A stretch of 64,000 nt of DNA, from contig CAWIZO010000010.1 of NCBI GenBank assembly GCA_963840665.1, positions 434,001 to 498,000 of the forward strand, in the 5' to 3' direction. Numbering within the stretch: the stretch's first letter is position 1; each line of letters opens with the position of its first letter. The notes below the pieces were generated by a model. It saw only the letters and a program-made list of their open reading frames with translations. It made no database searches and had not been told where the DNA came from. This DNA comes from DATFTE01 sp963840665 (GTDB taxonomy: Bacteria; Acidobacteriota; Terriglobia; Terriglobales; Acidobacteriaceae). Shown piece by piece: positions 42,477-51,848 of this stretch. The position numbers and the translations under genes are program-made.

Positions 42477-44315
42477 TTAAGGTTTTAGCCTCGCGACGGC
42501 TGCCGACGCCTCCGCAGAGTCAGGGTCAATCTTCATCGCCTCCTGATATGCAGCCAGTGCCTCGGAGCGTCGTCCCGCCTGTTCGAGCGCGTGTCCCAAT
42601 CGCAAGTAGCCTGACTCGCTTGGAGTGATCGCCACCGAACGCGAGTAGTTGGCGATGGCGTCGTCAAGCTTGCCTTCCTTTTCCAGCAAACGTCCCATCC
42701 CCAGATATGCGTTGAACTGATTTGGATTCAACTGCAGCGCGTGGTTGTAGCTGTCCAGCGCCTTCGCATCGTCTCCGAGATCGCGATACGCCCCGCCCAG
42801 GTTCGCGTAAGTCGAGGCCAGCAGCGCAGGATCGGACGTCTCTCGAATCGTCGTTTCGTATTCTTCCACCGCTTGCCGCAGATCGCCATGATCTTGCGCA
42901 TACGCCCCAAGATTCGACCGGCTCATAGGATCATGCGGATTGATCTGCGATGCTCGCAGAAAATGCTCATGCGCCTCGTCAGCATGGCCCGCAAGCAGCA
43001 GCGCTCCGCCCATATTGTTTTCAGCGATAAAGTTGTTCTGGGTGATGGCCAGCGTGTGCGACCAGAGATAGAGATTGTTAGACCAGTATCCCAGTTGACG
43101 ATAGGTAGCGAAGCAAAGTGCAAGAGAGATGCACGAGATTGCGATCACGCGCGGAGTGAGGCCGATGTTGCGAGCGCAGGCGAGATCGGCGAGCGAGAAG
43201 GCAATCATCACGAAGATGCCAATCAGCGGGACGTACGCATAACGGTCTGCCATTGCCTGATCGCCCACCTGCACCAGTCCTATCACCGGCACCAGCGTTC
43301 CCAGAAACCACAACCAGCCGGCCAGCAGGTAACGTTTTTCGCGGAAGACAATGACCATCGCGCTGATGCCGAGCAAGACGATCAGTGACAACAACACATG
43401 CCACGCGGGGATCCCATCCACAGGGTACGGATACATCGGCGCCAGCCGTGCGGGCCAAACCATCTTCCACAAATACATTGCGTAGGCCACGATCGCATTC
43501 TCGATCCTTGCGCCCAGCGAAAATTGCAGCGTCGACCGCGTTGCTCCCCCAGCCTGCTGCGCGATCATGGTGATGATCGAACTCGCGATCGACAACGCAA
43601 GTAGTGGAATTTTCTCCAGCACCAGTTTCCCGATCGTGTTTTCCTTCAATCGATCGAGCGGCCACCAGTCCAGCAGAAGCAGCACAAACGGGAAAGTCAC
43701 CATCATCGGCTTCGCCATCAGGCTCATCGCGAATAGAACGACGAGCGCCAGATAGCGCTGCACGCTGGGCTTGGCCGCGTACCAACCATATGCGGCCAGC
43801 GCGAGCAAAAAGAAGAGAGTACTCAGGACATTCTTGCGCTCCGCGATCCACGCCACCGACTCCACGTTGATGGGATGCAGTGCAAACAGCATCGCGACGA
43901 ACAAGCTCGCGCCCAAACGCTTCGTGCCCCACATCAGCACCAGAAACAGCAGGGCTGCATTCAGAGCGTGAATCAGCAAATTGACAAAGTGATGTCCCGC
44001 CGGATTCAGATGAAACAGCGAGTAATCGACCTCATGCGAAATCCAGGTCAGCGGATGCCAGTTTGCCTGCTCGGTAGTGGTAAACGCCCAAACGATTCCA
44101 TCCCAACTCAGACCCTGGCGCACGTGCAGATTGTCCGTCACATATCCCGTGTCATCGTAGTTGACAAACGGATGCCGGTTCACCGGGTTGTACACCAGCA
44201 GTGTCGCGACGACGATCAGCAGACACACGATGACGTTGCGCTTCCCCGGAGAAGCGAACAGCCCCTCAGGCGTGGATGGCGCAGGGGCAGCTTTCTTTTT
44301 TGCGGGAGCAGCCAA
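42477..44315 (-). CDS. GT-C-like multi-pass membrane protein with C-terminal TPR repeats
   Basis: This 612-residue protein has ~11 hydrophobic segments in residues 28-420. An early periplasmic loop carries the acidic NRHPFVNYDDTGYVT motif typical of GT-C glycosyltransferases of the PMT/TMTC type. At least four TPR units follow (residues ~440-605; for example NLGGAYRDLGDDAKALDSYN). Eukaryotic TMTC proteins with this architecture are O-mannosyltransferases. A protein glycosylation role here is inferred and unproven. Confidence 0.8.
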   Translation of the reverse strand: MAAPAKKKAAPAPSTPEGLFASPGKRNVIVCLLIVVATLLVYNPVNRHPFVNYDDTGYVTDNLHVRQGLSWDGIVWAFTTTEQANWHPLTWISHEVDYSLFHLNPAGHHFVNLLIHALNAALLFLVLMWGTKRLGASLFVAMLFALHPINVESVAWIAERKNVLSTLFFLLALAAYGWYAAKPSVQRYLALVVLFAMSLMAKPMMVTFPFVLLLLDWWPLDRLKENTIGKLVLEKIPLLALSIASSIITMIAQQAGGATRSTLQFSLGARIENAIVAYAMYLWKMVWPARLAPMYPYPVDGIPAWHVLLSLIVLLGISAMVIVFREKRYLLAGWLWFLGTLVPVIGLVQVGDQAMADRYAYVPLIGIFVMIAFSLADLACARNIGLTPRVIAISCISLALCFATYRQLGYWSNNLYLWSHTLAITQNNFIAENNMGGALLLAGHADEAHEHFLRASQINPHDPMSRSNLGAYAQDHGDLRQAVEEYETTIRETSDPALLASTYANLGGAYRDLGDDAKALDSYNHALQLNPNQFNAYLGMGRLLEKEGKLDDAIANYSRSVAITPSESGYLRLGHALEQAGRRSEALAAYQEAMKIDPDSAEASAAVARLKP

Positions 44316-44430
44316 TAGAGGAATTTAAACACACCACACAGGGCCGACACAGGCGAGAGCACCGTTCCGCATCTCTTTGGTCACGTGCTGATTCGCTTGG
44401 CTGAACTGGTCTAGTCAAGGCGAGGTTTTC

Positions 44431-44463
44431 AAATCAACAATCAAAAATCAACAATCATCAATT
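44431..44463 (+). repeat. AT-rich heptamer array
   Basis: AAATCAA, CAATCAA, AAATCAA, CAATCAT, CAATT. The array runs into the last codons of the fadN-like gene on the other strand. Confidence 0.7.
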
Positions 44464-46879
44464 TCTCAAAGCTTTCCCCGTCTTCAAGGTGTACTGAATC
44501 CGCTCCTGCGTCTTTTTCTCGCCGCACAAGGATTTGAACCCTTCCCGCTCCAGATCGAGAATGTACTGCTCGCTTACCGGAGTCCCCGGCGTGACGTTGC
44601 CGCCGCACAGGACCTCGGCGATCTTATTGCCCAGCTTCACCTCGTGATCGGTGATGTAGTCGCCCTGTCGCATGAGGTAGACGCCCATCTTCAAAGCAGC
44701 AAGAATGTTTTCGCCCGGCGCTGGAATGTCGGTCCGCGGCTGCGGAGGCTCGTATCCCGCGCGCACCAGTTCGAGCGCACGCACCTTGCAATCGGCCAGC
44801 ACGCGCTCGCGGTTCATCGAGATGTTGTCGGAGTCAGAGAGAAAGCCCAGCCCGCGCGCCTCATGCGCCGACGTTGCCACCTTGGCCGTGGCAATCGTCT
44901 CGAAGGCCTTCTTCATGGCTTCCATGGTTTCGACCGATTCTCCGCGCCCATCCTTTCGGATCGACGCTGCGCTATCGACCGCGCGCAGCAGCATCTCTTT
45001 GCAACCGCCGCCGCCGGGAAGCAACCCCACTCCCACTTCCACTAACCCTGTATAGAGCTCTGCATGCGGCTGGCGGGCCGGAGCGTGCAGCGAAATCTCC
45101 GTGCCACCGCCCAAGCACAGGCCGAACGCGCCTACCACAACCGGCTTAGCCGAGAGCTTGATCGCCTGCGTCATGTTCTGGAACTGGCGGATGACCATGT
45201 CTACGTCATCCCACTCTTCTTCCTGCACCGCCATCAGCAGCAGCATCAGGTTCGCGCCGACAGAAAAATTCGTAGCGTCATTGGTGATGACGAAGGCTTC
45301 GAAATTATCTCCGGGACCTCCCGGCTTGAGCGTCTGGGTAATCAAGCTCATGATGTCGGCGCCCAGGGAATTCATCTTGGAATGAAATTCCAGGCAGCCG
45401 ACGCCGTCGCCCAGATCGACCAGTGACGCGCCCGAATTTTTCTTCACTACACCGTTCGACTTCTTAGCAGTCATCACCGACCACACGCCCGGCGGAACCT
45501 GCACCGGCTCCCAGTTATCGGTGCGCAGCTCCCAATACTTGCGCCCTGAAGTAGCCTTAGGATCATCGCCGTACCATGTCTTCTGCCCCACGCCGAGCAT
45601 CTTCTCCACGTTGGCGGGAATTTGCTTGCCTTCTTTTTTCATCCTTGCGACGGTTGCTTCGACGCCAGCCGCATCCCAAAGCTCGAAAGAACCCATTTCC
45701 CAGTTGAATCCCAACTTCATCGCGCGGTCGATCTCGACGACTGTGTCTGAGATCTCGGGAATGCGGTTAGCTGCGTAGATCCACAGATCCGAAAGCGCTT
45801 GCCAAAGAAACTGTCCCGCTTTGTCGCCCTTTTGCGGAGTGCTGCCATCCATCCCCAGCAGCATGCGAACACGCGCTCCGGTGTCCTCGACGTTCTTCGC
45901 CATCTCCAGGACAGGGAACTTCGGCTTCTGTCGCGGACGATATTCCAGCGTCTTCCAGTCGAGCGCCATCCGCTCTTCCTGGCCGTCCGCGCCTTTGCTC
46001 TTCTTGTAGAAGCCGCCCTTGGTTTTGTCGCCCAGCCACTTGCGCTCGAGCATCTGCTTGTAGAAATCGGGAAGGTTGAGATCGCTGCGCTCATCGCGCA
46101 CATTCTGCGTCATATTGCCGACCACGTGCCCCAAGATGTCTAGTCCCACCAGATCAATCGTGCGAAACGTCGCCGATTTGGGCCAGCCGACAGCCTGTCC
46201 CGTAAGCGCATCAACGTCTTCAATCGAAAGATCGAGTTCCTGCATCAGCCGCATCACGTTGAGGACCGAAAATGTCCCAATGCGATTGCCGATGAAATTC
46301 GGCGTGTCTTTCGCATACACAATGCCTTTGCCCAGATGCACGTCGCCGAAATGAGCCACGGCATCAAGTGCCGCGCGATCGGTCTCTGAAGTAGGAATCA
46401 GCTCCAGCAACCGCATGTAGCGCGGAGGATTAAAGAAATGCGTGCCAAACCAAGACCGCCGGAAGTCGTTGGGAAACCCTTCCGCGATCTTCGCCGACCG
46501 GAAGTCCGCTGGTATTGGTGGTGATGATCGTCCCCGGCTTGCGCACCGCGTCTACCTTCTTCAGCAGGGCGCGCTTAATCTCGAGGTTTTCCACCACCGC
46601 CTCGATGATCCAGTCAACTTCAGCAAGCTTCTTCAGGTCGTCATCGAAGTTGCCCACCGTGACCAGGCTTGCGAGCGACACGTCCATAAACGCCGCAGGC
46701 TTCGATTTCCTGGCAGCATCGAGTCCGGCTGCGGCAATCTTGTTGCGTGCGGGACCGTCGGCATCCGGAGGCACGATGTCGAATAGGTAGCTGGGAACGC
46801 CAGCGTTCGCGAAGTGAGCGGCTATGCGGGCGCCCATGGTTCCAGCGCCCAGGATGGCAACCTTATGAATGCTTTTCAT
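44458..46879 (-). CDS. fadN: 3-hydroxyacyl-CoA dehydrogenase / enoyl-CoA hydratase fusion (FadN type), frameshifted
   Basis: The protein combines the second and third steps of beta-oxidation. The N-terminal NAD-binding domain begins MKSIHKVAILGAGTMGARIA. The 3-hydroxyacyl-CoA dehydrogenase C-terminal domain follows (FFNPPRYMRLLELIPTSET, FIGNRIGTFSVLN). An enoyl-CoA hydratase-like domain occupies the last ~300 residues (FGLCLGGGTEISLHA). This order is that of FadN, not FadB. The frame breaks at ~46492, where one extra base sits in GTCGGCGAAGATC. The corrected product is ~806 residues. A heptamer array flanks each end. Confidence 0.88.
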
Positions 46880-46880
46880 A

Positions 46881-46979
46881 GAATTTTCAATTTTCGATTG
46901 CCAATTGCCAATCTAAAACCCGGCATCCGTGATTGGCGCCGCTTGAATTGACAATTGGAAATGGAAAATCGGAAATCTC
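46881..46979. repeat. Pair of AT-rich heptamer arrays in inverse orientation
   Basis: TTTTCAA, TTTTCGA, TTGCCAA, TTGCCAA (46881-46915) is followed after ~30 bases by GAATTGA, CAATTGG, AAATGGA, AAATCGG (46945-46979), roughly inverse to it. The pair separates the fadN-like gene from the next minus-strand gene. Confidence 0.75.
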
Positions 46980-46981
46980 GT

Positions 46982-47443
46982 CTACGGCAGTTTATCTATG
47001 GCCCAGTCGTCTTTGCCAGTGCGGACCACGATGATTTCAGAAAAACGCGGATGAGGTTTGCGGTTTTTTCCCGAAATGGTTTGCCACAGAGCAACCGGGA
47101 AGCGATAACGTCCTGCCTGCAGCTTCTTACCGTGCGCGATTTCGAATCCCTCTTCGATCGAGTCTCCCGCCGAAAAGAACGCGTCCAGTCGATCCTCCGA
47201 ACTGTGTTGCTTGGCCGCGTCGGTCATCAGCAGCACTCCAGTCTCGTGGTCCTGTACCTGCCAAGCATGTAAGAAGCGGTTCGCTGTAGCGAGTGCCGAC
47301 ACGTATTCCGCGTCGACCACACTGGAAACCGTCTTTTGCTTGGGTTTCGCCCAACTGCTGGCAAGGAAAACCAGCAGAACGGCCACGCACACGGAGATAA
47401 GTTGCCGGCGGGAGGCCGGCGCTACTTTAAACCTGGCATCCAT
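46982..47443 (-). CDS. Secreted hypothetical protein
   Basis: This 153-residue protein starts at the ATG at 47443 (MDARFKVAPASRRQLISV) with a hydrophobic signal segment (LISVCVAVLLVFLASSWA). The mature part has a helical N-terminal half and a strand-rich end (AGRYRFPVALWQT, RFSEIIVVRTGKDDWAIDKL), which could be an NTF2-like fold. The family is not recognised. A frame extension to 47470 would add nine hydrophobic residues. Confidence 0.65.
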   Translation of the reverse strand: MDARFKVAPASRRQLISVCVAVLLVFLASSWAKPKQKTVSSVVDAEYVSALATANRFLHAWQVQDHETGVLLMTDAAKQHSSEDRLDAFFSAGDSIEEGFEIAHGKKLQAGRYRFPVALWQTISGKNRKPHPRFSEIIVVRTGKDDWAIDKLP

Positions 47444-47472
47444 GTCGAAGAAAAACGCCCACAAAAACAACC

Positions 47473-47522
47473 GGGCGCATGTCGTCTTAGATGTGGGGTG
47501 AGGATGGCAACGACATGCGCCC
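47473..47522 (-). terminator. Perfect 13-bp hairpin, likely terminator of the Nudix-VIT1 transcript
   Basis: GGGCGCATGTCGT (47473-47485) and ACGACATGCGCCC (47510-47522) form a perfect 13-bp stem with a 24-base loop. On the minus strand the stem is followed by GGTTGTTTTTGTGGGCG, so it can end the transcript coming from the VIT1 gene. The large loop is unusual for a simple terminator; a regulatory role for the gene at 46982-47443 is possible. Confidence 0.6.
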
Positions 47523-47588
47523 TATTAAGTTGAACTCATCCTAGAATTTCACCCCTGCGATGTCAAGTTAAATCTTTTAGATTCAATA

Positions 47589-48287
47589 CTATGCAATCAG
47601 TTTCGCAAGCACAAATGCGGCACCCGCTGCAAGTCCACCGATCACCATTGTTTGTGACGCCGCGCGAAGCGGAGGAGTGCCCGTAAAGCGCCCTTTGATG
47701 AAGCCAAAAATCCCCAGCGCCGCCAGAGTCACGATCGCTGACATCTTCAACCCTGTCCCCGCATTCGACAGCGCCATGTAAGGGGCCAGGGGAATGAACC
47801 CGCCGGCAATATATGACATCGCAATCGTGGCCGCACTGGTTAGCGCCCGCTTCGGATCAGGCTCTTCCAATCCCAACTCGTACCGCATCATGAAATCAAC
47901 CCACGCCTTGGGATGTTCGCTCAGCGCCTCGACAATTGGGACGCTCTGCGCTTCCGTGATCCCGTAAGCCTGAAATACCCGGGCCACCTCCGCCTTCTCT
48001 TCTTCTGGAATCTCCACAATCTCGCGCTCTTCGCGTTCTTTTTCTTGTTGGTAGTGCTCGGCGTCTCCGTGCGCAGCTAGGTATCCGCCCAGGCCCATGG
48101 CAATCGAACCCGCGGCGATCTCCGCCAGCCCTCCTACCACAATCAACCGCGTATTCTGCACCGCGCCCGAAAGGCCGGCGGCCAGCGCGAAAGGCACAGT
48201 CAGTCCGTCTGACATGCCGATCACGACGTCGCGCACAAAATTCCCTGCGGTAAAGTGCTTCTCGATATGCGGCCGCGCACTGGGCAT
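47589..48287 (-). CDS. VIT1/CCC1-family metal transporter
   Basis: This 232-residue membrane protein is related to vacuolar iron/manganese transporters. Seen are the first helix with DVVIGMSDGLTVPFALAAGL (conserved D and G), EIAAGSIAMGLGGYLAA, the cytoplasmic Glu-rich metal-binding segment (EKEREEREIVEIPEEEKAE), and three C-terminal helices. It likely exports Fe2+ or Mn2+. It lies three bases after the Nudix gene and shares its transcript. Confidence 0.9.
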   Translation of the reverse strand: MPSARPHIEKHFTAGNFVRDVVIGMSDGLTVPFALAAGLSGAVQNTRLIVVGGLAEIAAGSIAMGLGGYLAAHGDAEHYQQEKEREEREIVEIPEEEKAEVARVFQAYGITEAQSVPIVEALSEHPKAWVDFMMRYELGLEEPDPKRALTSAATIAMSYIAGGFIPLAPYMALSNAGTGLKMSAIVTLAALGIFGFIKGRFTGTPPLRAASQTMVIGGLAAGAAFVLAKLIA

Positions 48288-48290
48288 GAA

Positions 48291-48779
48291 TCAAACCTCC
48301 GAATGAGTTTCCAAATATTGTTGGGCACGGCGAACTACATCACGTTCGCCGCGATAGGCAAGTTTCTTGACTGCCTCGTCGAGCGGCATCCAAAGCGCCT
48401 GCTTCACTTCCACCCGCATCGCGTCGGTGACGTCATCGATCTTGCCTGATTCGTACCGTAGCAGGTAGAAGCTGACGATTTTGAAGACGCGCTGCTTATC
48501 TCGCCAAGATCGCACGTAAACATACTTGATGTCGGTGAGCTTGGTGATGACCGAGGCCGTCAGCCCGGTCTCCTCTCGCACCTCGCGCAGGGCCGTCTGA
48601 TCGGGTTTCTCTCCCGGATCGACCAGCCCTTTTGGTAAAGCCAGTGTCACTTTGCGGACACCTTTTTTGGCACTCTTCCCAGAGTCGGAAGGCTCTTTCT
48701 GCGGCTCGATTACCGCCATTTCCCAGCTTTCCCCAGCCCATCGCACCACCACTCCCCCAGCTGAGATCTCGCGGACCAT
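48291..48779 (-). CDS. Nudix hydrolase
   Basis: The protein is 162 residues from the ATG at 48779 (MVREISAGGVVVRWAG); a GTG at 48815 is possible. The Nudix box is complete: GLVDPGEKPDQTALREVREE followed by TGL, matching G-x5-E-x7-REUxEExGU. It hydrolyses a nucleoside diphosphate linked to an unknown group X. A Ser/Lys-rich insertion (SDSGKSAKKGVRK) precedes the box. It is divergently transcribed from the patatin gene. Confidence 0.92.
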   Translation of the reverse strand: MVREISAGGVVVRWAGESWEMAVIEPQKEPSDSGKSAKKGVRKVTLALPKGLVDPGEKPDQTALREVREETGLTASVITKLTDIKYVYVRSWRDKQRVFKIVSFYLLRYESGKIDDVTDAMRVEVKQALWMPLDEAVKKLAYRGERDVVRRAQQYLETHSEV

Positions 48780-48875
48780 GGCCCCTAACTTATCAGGATT
48801 AAGGGAGTTAGTCACCGTCCCCAGCAGTAATCTCTCGCCCGTAACTGGCGCCGCTCGTCGAACTGCGAAACCATA

Positions 48876-49865
48876 ATGGGACTCGCTGGCATCTTAGTTG
48901 CTGTATGTAGGGTGGCTAGAGCGGGGTTGAGTGGGGTCTCTCTGAAGAGTCTAGGCAAGATCTTGCGGTCGGTTCAGGCGTTCGGACGCGAATTCTCCGG
49001 GCGCGCGCTCAACTCCGTTGCTGCGCCAAACCTTCCCCGCATTGGACTCGCCCTCGGCGGCGGCTTCGCTCGCGGTATCGCGCACGTCGGCGTTCTCAAA
49101 GTCCTCGAAGAAGAAAATATCCCCGTCAGCTTCGTTGCCGGTACCAGCGTGGGCGCGCTGATTGGAGCCGCCTACTGTAGCGGCGTTTCTCCCGCTGAAC
49201 TCGAACAGATGGCCACTCGTGTACGCTTCAAGCATTTCGCGCAGTGGACACTCTCGCGCCTCGGCTTTGCTTCGAACCAGCGCATGATCGGATTTCTCAG
49301 CAGCCTCTTGAAAGTGAAATCCTTCGAAGAACTCGATATTCCGCTTGCCGTCACTGCAACGGACTTCTCCACCGGAGAAGGCGTGGTTTTTCATTCTGGC
49401 CCACTGTTTGACCCGGTGCGCGCCAGTTGCGCCTACCCAGGAATGTTCCTTCCGGTAAAGATTCGTGGACGCATGCTGGTCGACGGTATGCTTTCGCACG
49501 CCGTGCCTTCCGTGCCTTTACGCGAGATGGGCGCTGACCGCGTGCTCTCGGTTCACTTGAAAGGAACCTGGACAAACAAAGATGGCCCACGTCACCTGTT
49601 CGACGTGATCGGACAATGCTTCGCCATCGCACAAGAGATGAACTGCGGAGTGTGGAAGCAGGCCTCCGACTTGGTGATCGAACCCGATGTCAACGGATTC
49701 AAGTACGACGATTTCGAACACAGCGCCGAGCTTGTCCGTGCCGGAGAACTGGTCACCCGCGCGGCACTCCCCGAGATCAAGAAGTGGCTCGAGGCCGAAT
49801 CCGCTCCCCGCGCAGCCTCGCCACGCGTCAATGTCCGCCAACCCGCCGCCATGCCCGCCGACTAG
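48876..49865 (+). CDS. Patatin-like phospholipase
   Basis: This 329-residue protein has a patatin fold: oxyanion loop GLALGGGFARGIAHVG at residues 57-72, the nucleophile Ser91 in GTSVG, and catalytic Asp203 in VDGML (DG-x). It resembles the bacterial RssA/NTE-like group. The first 50 residues are basic and amphipathic, possibly for membrane association. The tail is Ala/Pro-rich. A role in lysophospholipid hydrolysis is likely. The 180 bases after the stop hold nothing recognisable. Confidence 0.92.
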   Translation: MGLAGILVAVCRVARAGLSGVSLKSLGKILRSVQAFGREFSGRALNSVAAPNLPRIGLALGGGFARGIAHVGVLKVLEEENIPVSFVAGTSVGALIGAAYCSGVSPAELEQMATRVRFKHFAQWTLSRLGFASNQRMIGFLSSLLKVKSFEELDIPLAVTATDFSTGEGVVFHSGPLFDPVRASCAYPGMFLPVKIRGRMLVDGMLSHAVPSVPLREMGADRVLSVHLKGTWTNKDGPRHLFDVIGQCFAIAQEMNCGVWKQASDLVIEPDVNGFKYDDFEHSAELVRAGELVTRAALPEIKKWLEAESAPRAASPRVNVRQPAAMPAD

Positions 49866-50045
49866 TACGCCGACGTCCCGCCGGCCACGGCGACCCCGGT
49901 CTTACTGATTAAGGTCTACTTGAGATGCGTTGCCTCGTATCAGGGCATGCCTTCAGGCGTGCCACCAACCCACCTGGCAAGACCGGCTTTAGCCGCTGCC
50001 TAACCTCTTTTCCGTACCTGCCGATAGAGCTATTGGAGCCTGGGC

Positions 50046-50945
50046 ATGGCGGGATTGCACGATCCTGAAATCTTTCAGCACGTCCTCAACACTTTGCACA
50101 CTGGCGTGTACCTCGTCGACCGCGAACTGAAGATCGTCTTCTGGAATCAAGGCGCAGAGCGCATCACCGGATATATGCGCCACGAAGTCGTCGGACGCCT
50201 TTGCCGCGAAGACCTGCTCGCTTACTGCGACGACACGGGAACCGTCCTCCACGGCGCCACCTGCCCTTTAGTGAGCGCGCTTCAGGAGGGGCGTCCTCGA
50301 GAAGCTCACGTCTACTTGCGACATAAATCTGGACACCGTATCCCCTTACGCATCTTTACTTCCCCCATCCGCTCACGCGATGGCTCGGTGGTCGGCGCTG
50401 CCGAAAGCTTCGAGGAAGCCAGTTCTGTGCTCGCCCCCGATCGTCATCAATCGCATCTCGCCATGTACGGTTGTCTCGACGTTGCGACCGGGCTGCCCAA
50501 TCATGGCTTTACTCAGTCCCACTTGCGCGAGAGCCTCTCGCGCCATGTCGAACACAATTTACCTTTCGGGGTGTTGCTCATGGAAGTCCATGAACTTCGC
50601 CACCTCCGGGAAACCCGGGGACGCGAAGCCGTCGAAGCCATCCTTCACGTAGTTGCGCAGACGATGAAACACGCATTGCCCGATGCGTTCCTGGGACGTT
50701 GGCAGGAGGAGCAGTTTCTCGCCATCGTCTCCGATTGCAGCCGCATCGATCTCGAGCGCGCCGCCCACGACATTGAGCGCATTGTCGGTTGCTCGGCCAT
50801 TCAGTGGTGGGGCGATTCGCTGTCGGTCGAAGTTTCTGTGGGACGCGGTCTGGTCGAATCGGGTGACACCATCGAGTCGCTTCTGCAACGCGCGCAGCCC
50901 GCGCACGACAAGAAGCTCGAACAACAGAACTCGCGGGAGAACTAA
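50046..50945 (+). CDS. PAS domain protein with degenerate GGDEF domain
   Basis: Residues ~6-125 are a PAS domain (GVYLVDRELKIVFWNQGAER). Residues ~140-295 have the GGDEF fold (DVATGLPNHGFTQSHL matches the DxLTGLxN start). The signature itself reads GRWQEEQFL (Trp219-Gln223), so the GG(D/E)EF motif is lost and cyclase activity is unlikely. It could bind GTP or c-di-GMP, or act through protein contact. motA begins six bases after its stop, so it is probably co-expressed with the stator. Confidence 0.85.
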   Translation: MAGLHDPEIFQHVLNTLHTGVYLVDRELKIVFWNQGAERITGYMRHEVVGRLCREDLLAYCDDTGTVLHGATCPLVSALQEGRPREAHVYLRHKSGHRIPLRIFTSPIRSRDGSVVGAAESFEEASSVLAPDRHQSHLAMYGCLDVATGLPNHGFTQSHLRESLSRHVEHNLPFGVLLMEVHELRHLRETRGREAVEAILHVVAQTMKHALPDAFLGRWQEEQFLAIVSDCSRIDLERAAHDIERIVGCSAIQWWGDSLSVEVSVGRGLVESGDTIESLLQRAQPAHDKKLEQQNSREN

Positions 50946-50951
50946 GCGGTC

Positions 50952-51839
50952 ATGTTTGCCATTATCGGAATCGTGGTGGTATTCGGCGCGGTGCTCGGCG
51001 GTTACCTGATGGAGCACGGCCACCTCAAAGTCCTCATCCAGCCCGCCGAGTTGTTGATCATCGCAGGCGCTGGAGCCGGAACCGTGCTGGTGGCGAACCC
51101 CCTGCATATCCTCAAGCAAATTGTGGGTGGGATTGTTGGTGTCTTTGGCGGATCGAAATATACCAAGCAGCGCTACCTTGAACTGCTCAAGACCATGTAC
51201 GACCTGCTGAACAAAGCCCGTAAAGAAGGATTGATGTCGCTGGAAACCGACGTCGAAGAGCCGGAAAAGAGTCCCATACTCTCGAAGAACGCCGCCCTCG
51301 TGAAAGATCACCACGCGATGGCGTTCATGTGCGATACGCTGCGCATGGCGATCACCGGAGTCGAGCCCTTCGATCTCGACCAATTGCTCGATCTCGATAT
51401 GGAAGTGCATCACCACGATTCCACGATGCCCGTATCCGCCTTGAGCACCATGGCCGATTCCTTGCCCGGCCTCGGTATCGTCGCCGCCGTCCTCGGAGTC
51501 GTCATCACCATGGGCGCGTTGGGCGGACCTCCGGAAGAGATTGGAGAGAAAGTCGCCGCTGCACTTGTTGGCACCTTCCTCGGCATCCTCCTCTGTTACG
51601 GACTCGTTGGCCCGCTCGCCGCCAACATGGCGAAGATCGCCGACGAAGAAGCCGCGTTTCTCGGCGTCTTGCGCGTGCTGATGGTTTCTTTCCTCAAAGG
51701 TACCGCTCCCATCATGGCAGTCGAGTTCGCGCGCCGCGCGGTCCCGGGCCACGTTCGACCCTCCTTCAAAGAAGTCGAGCAGACTTGCCGGGGTGGCGGC
51801 GCCGCCTCACCCCCCGCCGCAGCCGCCGCTTCAGCTTAG
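50952..51839 (+). CDS. motA: Flagellar motor stator protein MotA
   Basis: MotA forms the proton-driven stator with MotB. The 295-residue protein has the four-helix layout. Seen are N-terminal helices (MFAIIGIVVVFGAVLGGYLM, PAELLIIAGAGAGTVLVA), a cytoplasmic domain with charged residues, and the conserved Pro-rich helix LPGLGIVAAVLGVVITMGAL, followed by EKVAAALVGTFLGILLCYGL. The C-terminus is Ala/Pro-rich. The next gene encodes MotB nine bases on. No other flagellar genes are in this window. Confidence 0.93.
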   Translation: MFAIIGIVVVFGAVLGGYLMEHGHLKVLIQPAELLIIAGAGAGTVLVANPLHILKQIVGGIVGVFGGSKYTKQRYLELLKTMYDLLNKARKEGLMSLETDVEEPEKSPILSKNAALVKDHHAMAFMCDTLRMAITGVEPFDLDQLLDLDMEVHHHDSTMPVSALSTMADSLPGLGIVAAVLGVVITMGALGGPPEEIGEKVAAALVGTFLGILLCYGLVGPLAANMAKIADEEAAFLGVLRVLMVSFLKGTAPIMAVEFARRAVPGHVRPSFKEVEQTCRGGGAASPPAAAAASA

Positions 51840-51848
51840 GAATAATCA

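Noticed and set aside
43078..43932. 284-residue frame inside the TPR membrane protein gene
   Set aside because: It is on the same strand in another frame. The membrane helices and TPR units are all in the longer frame.
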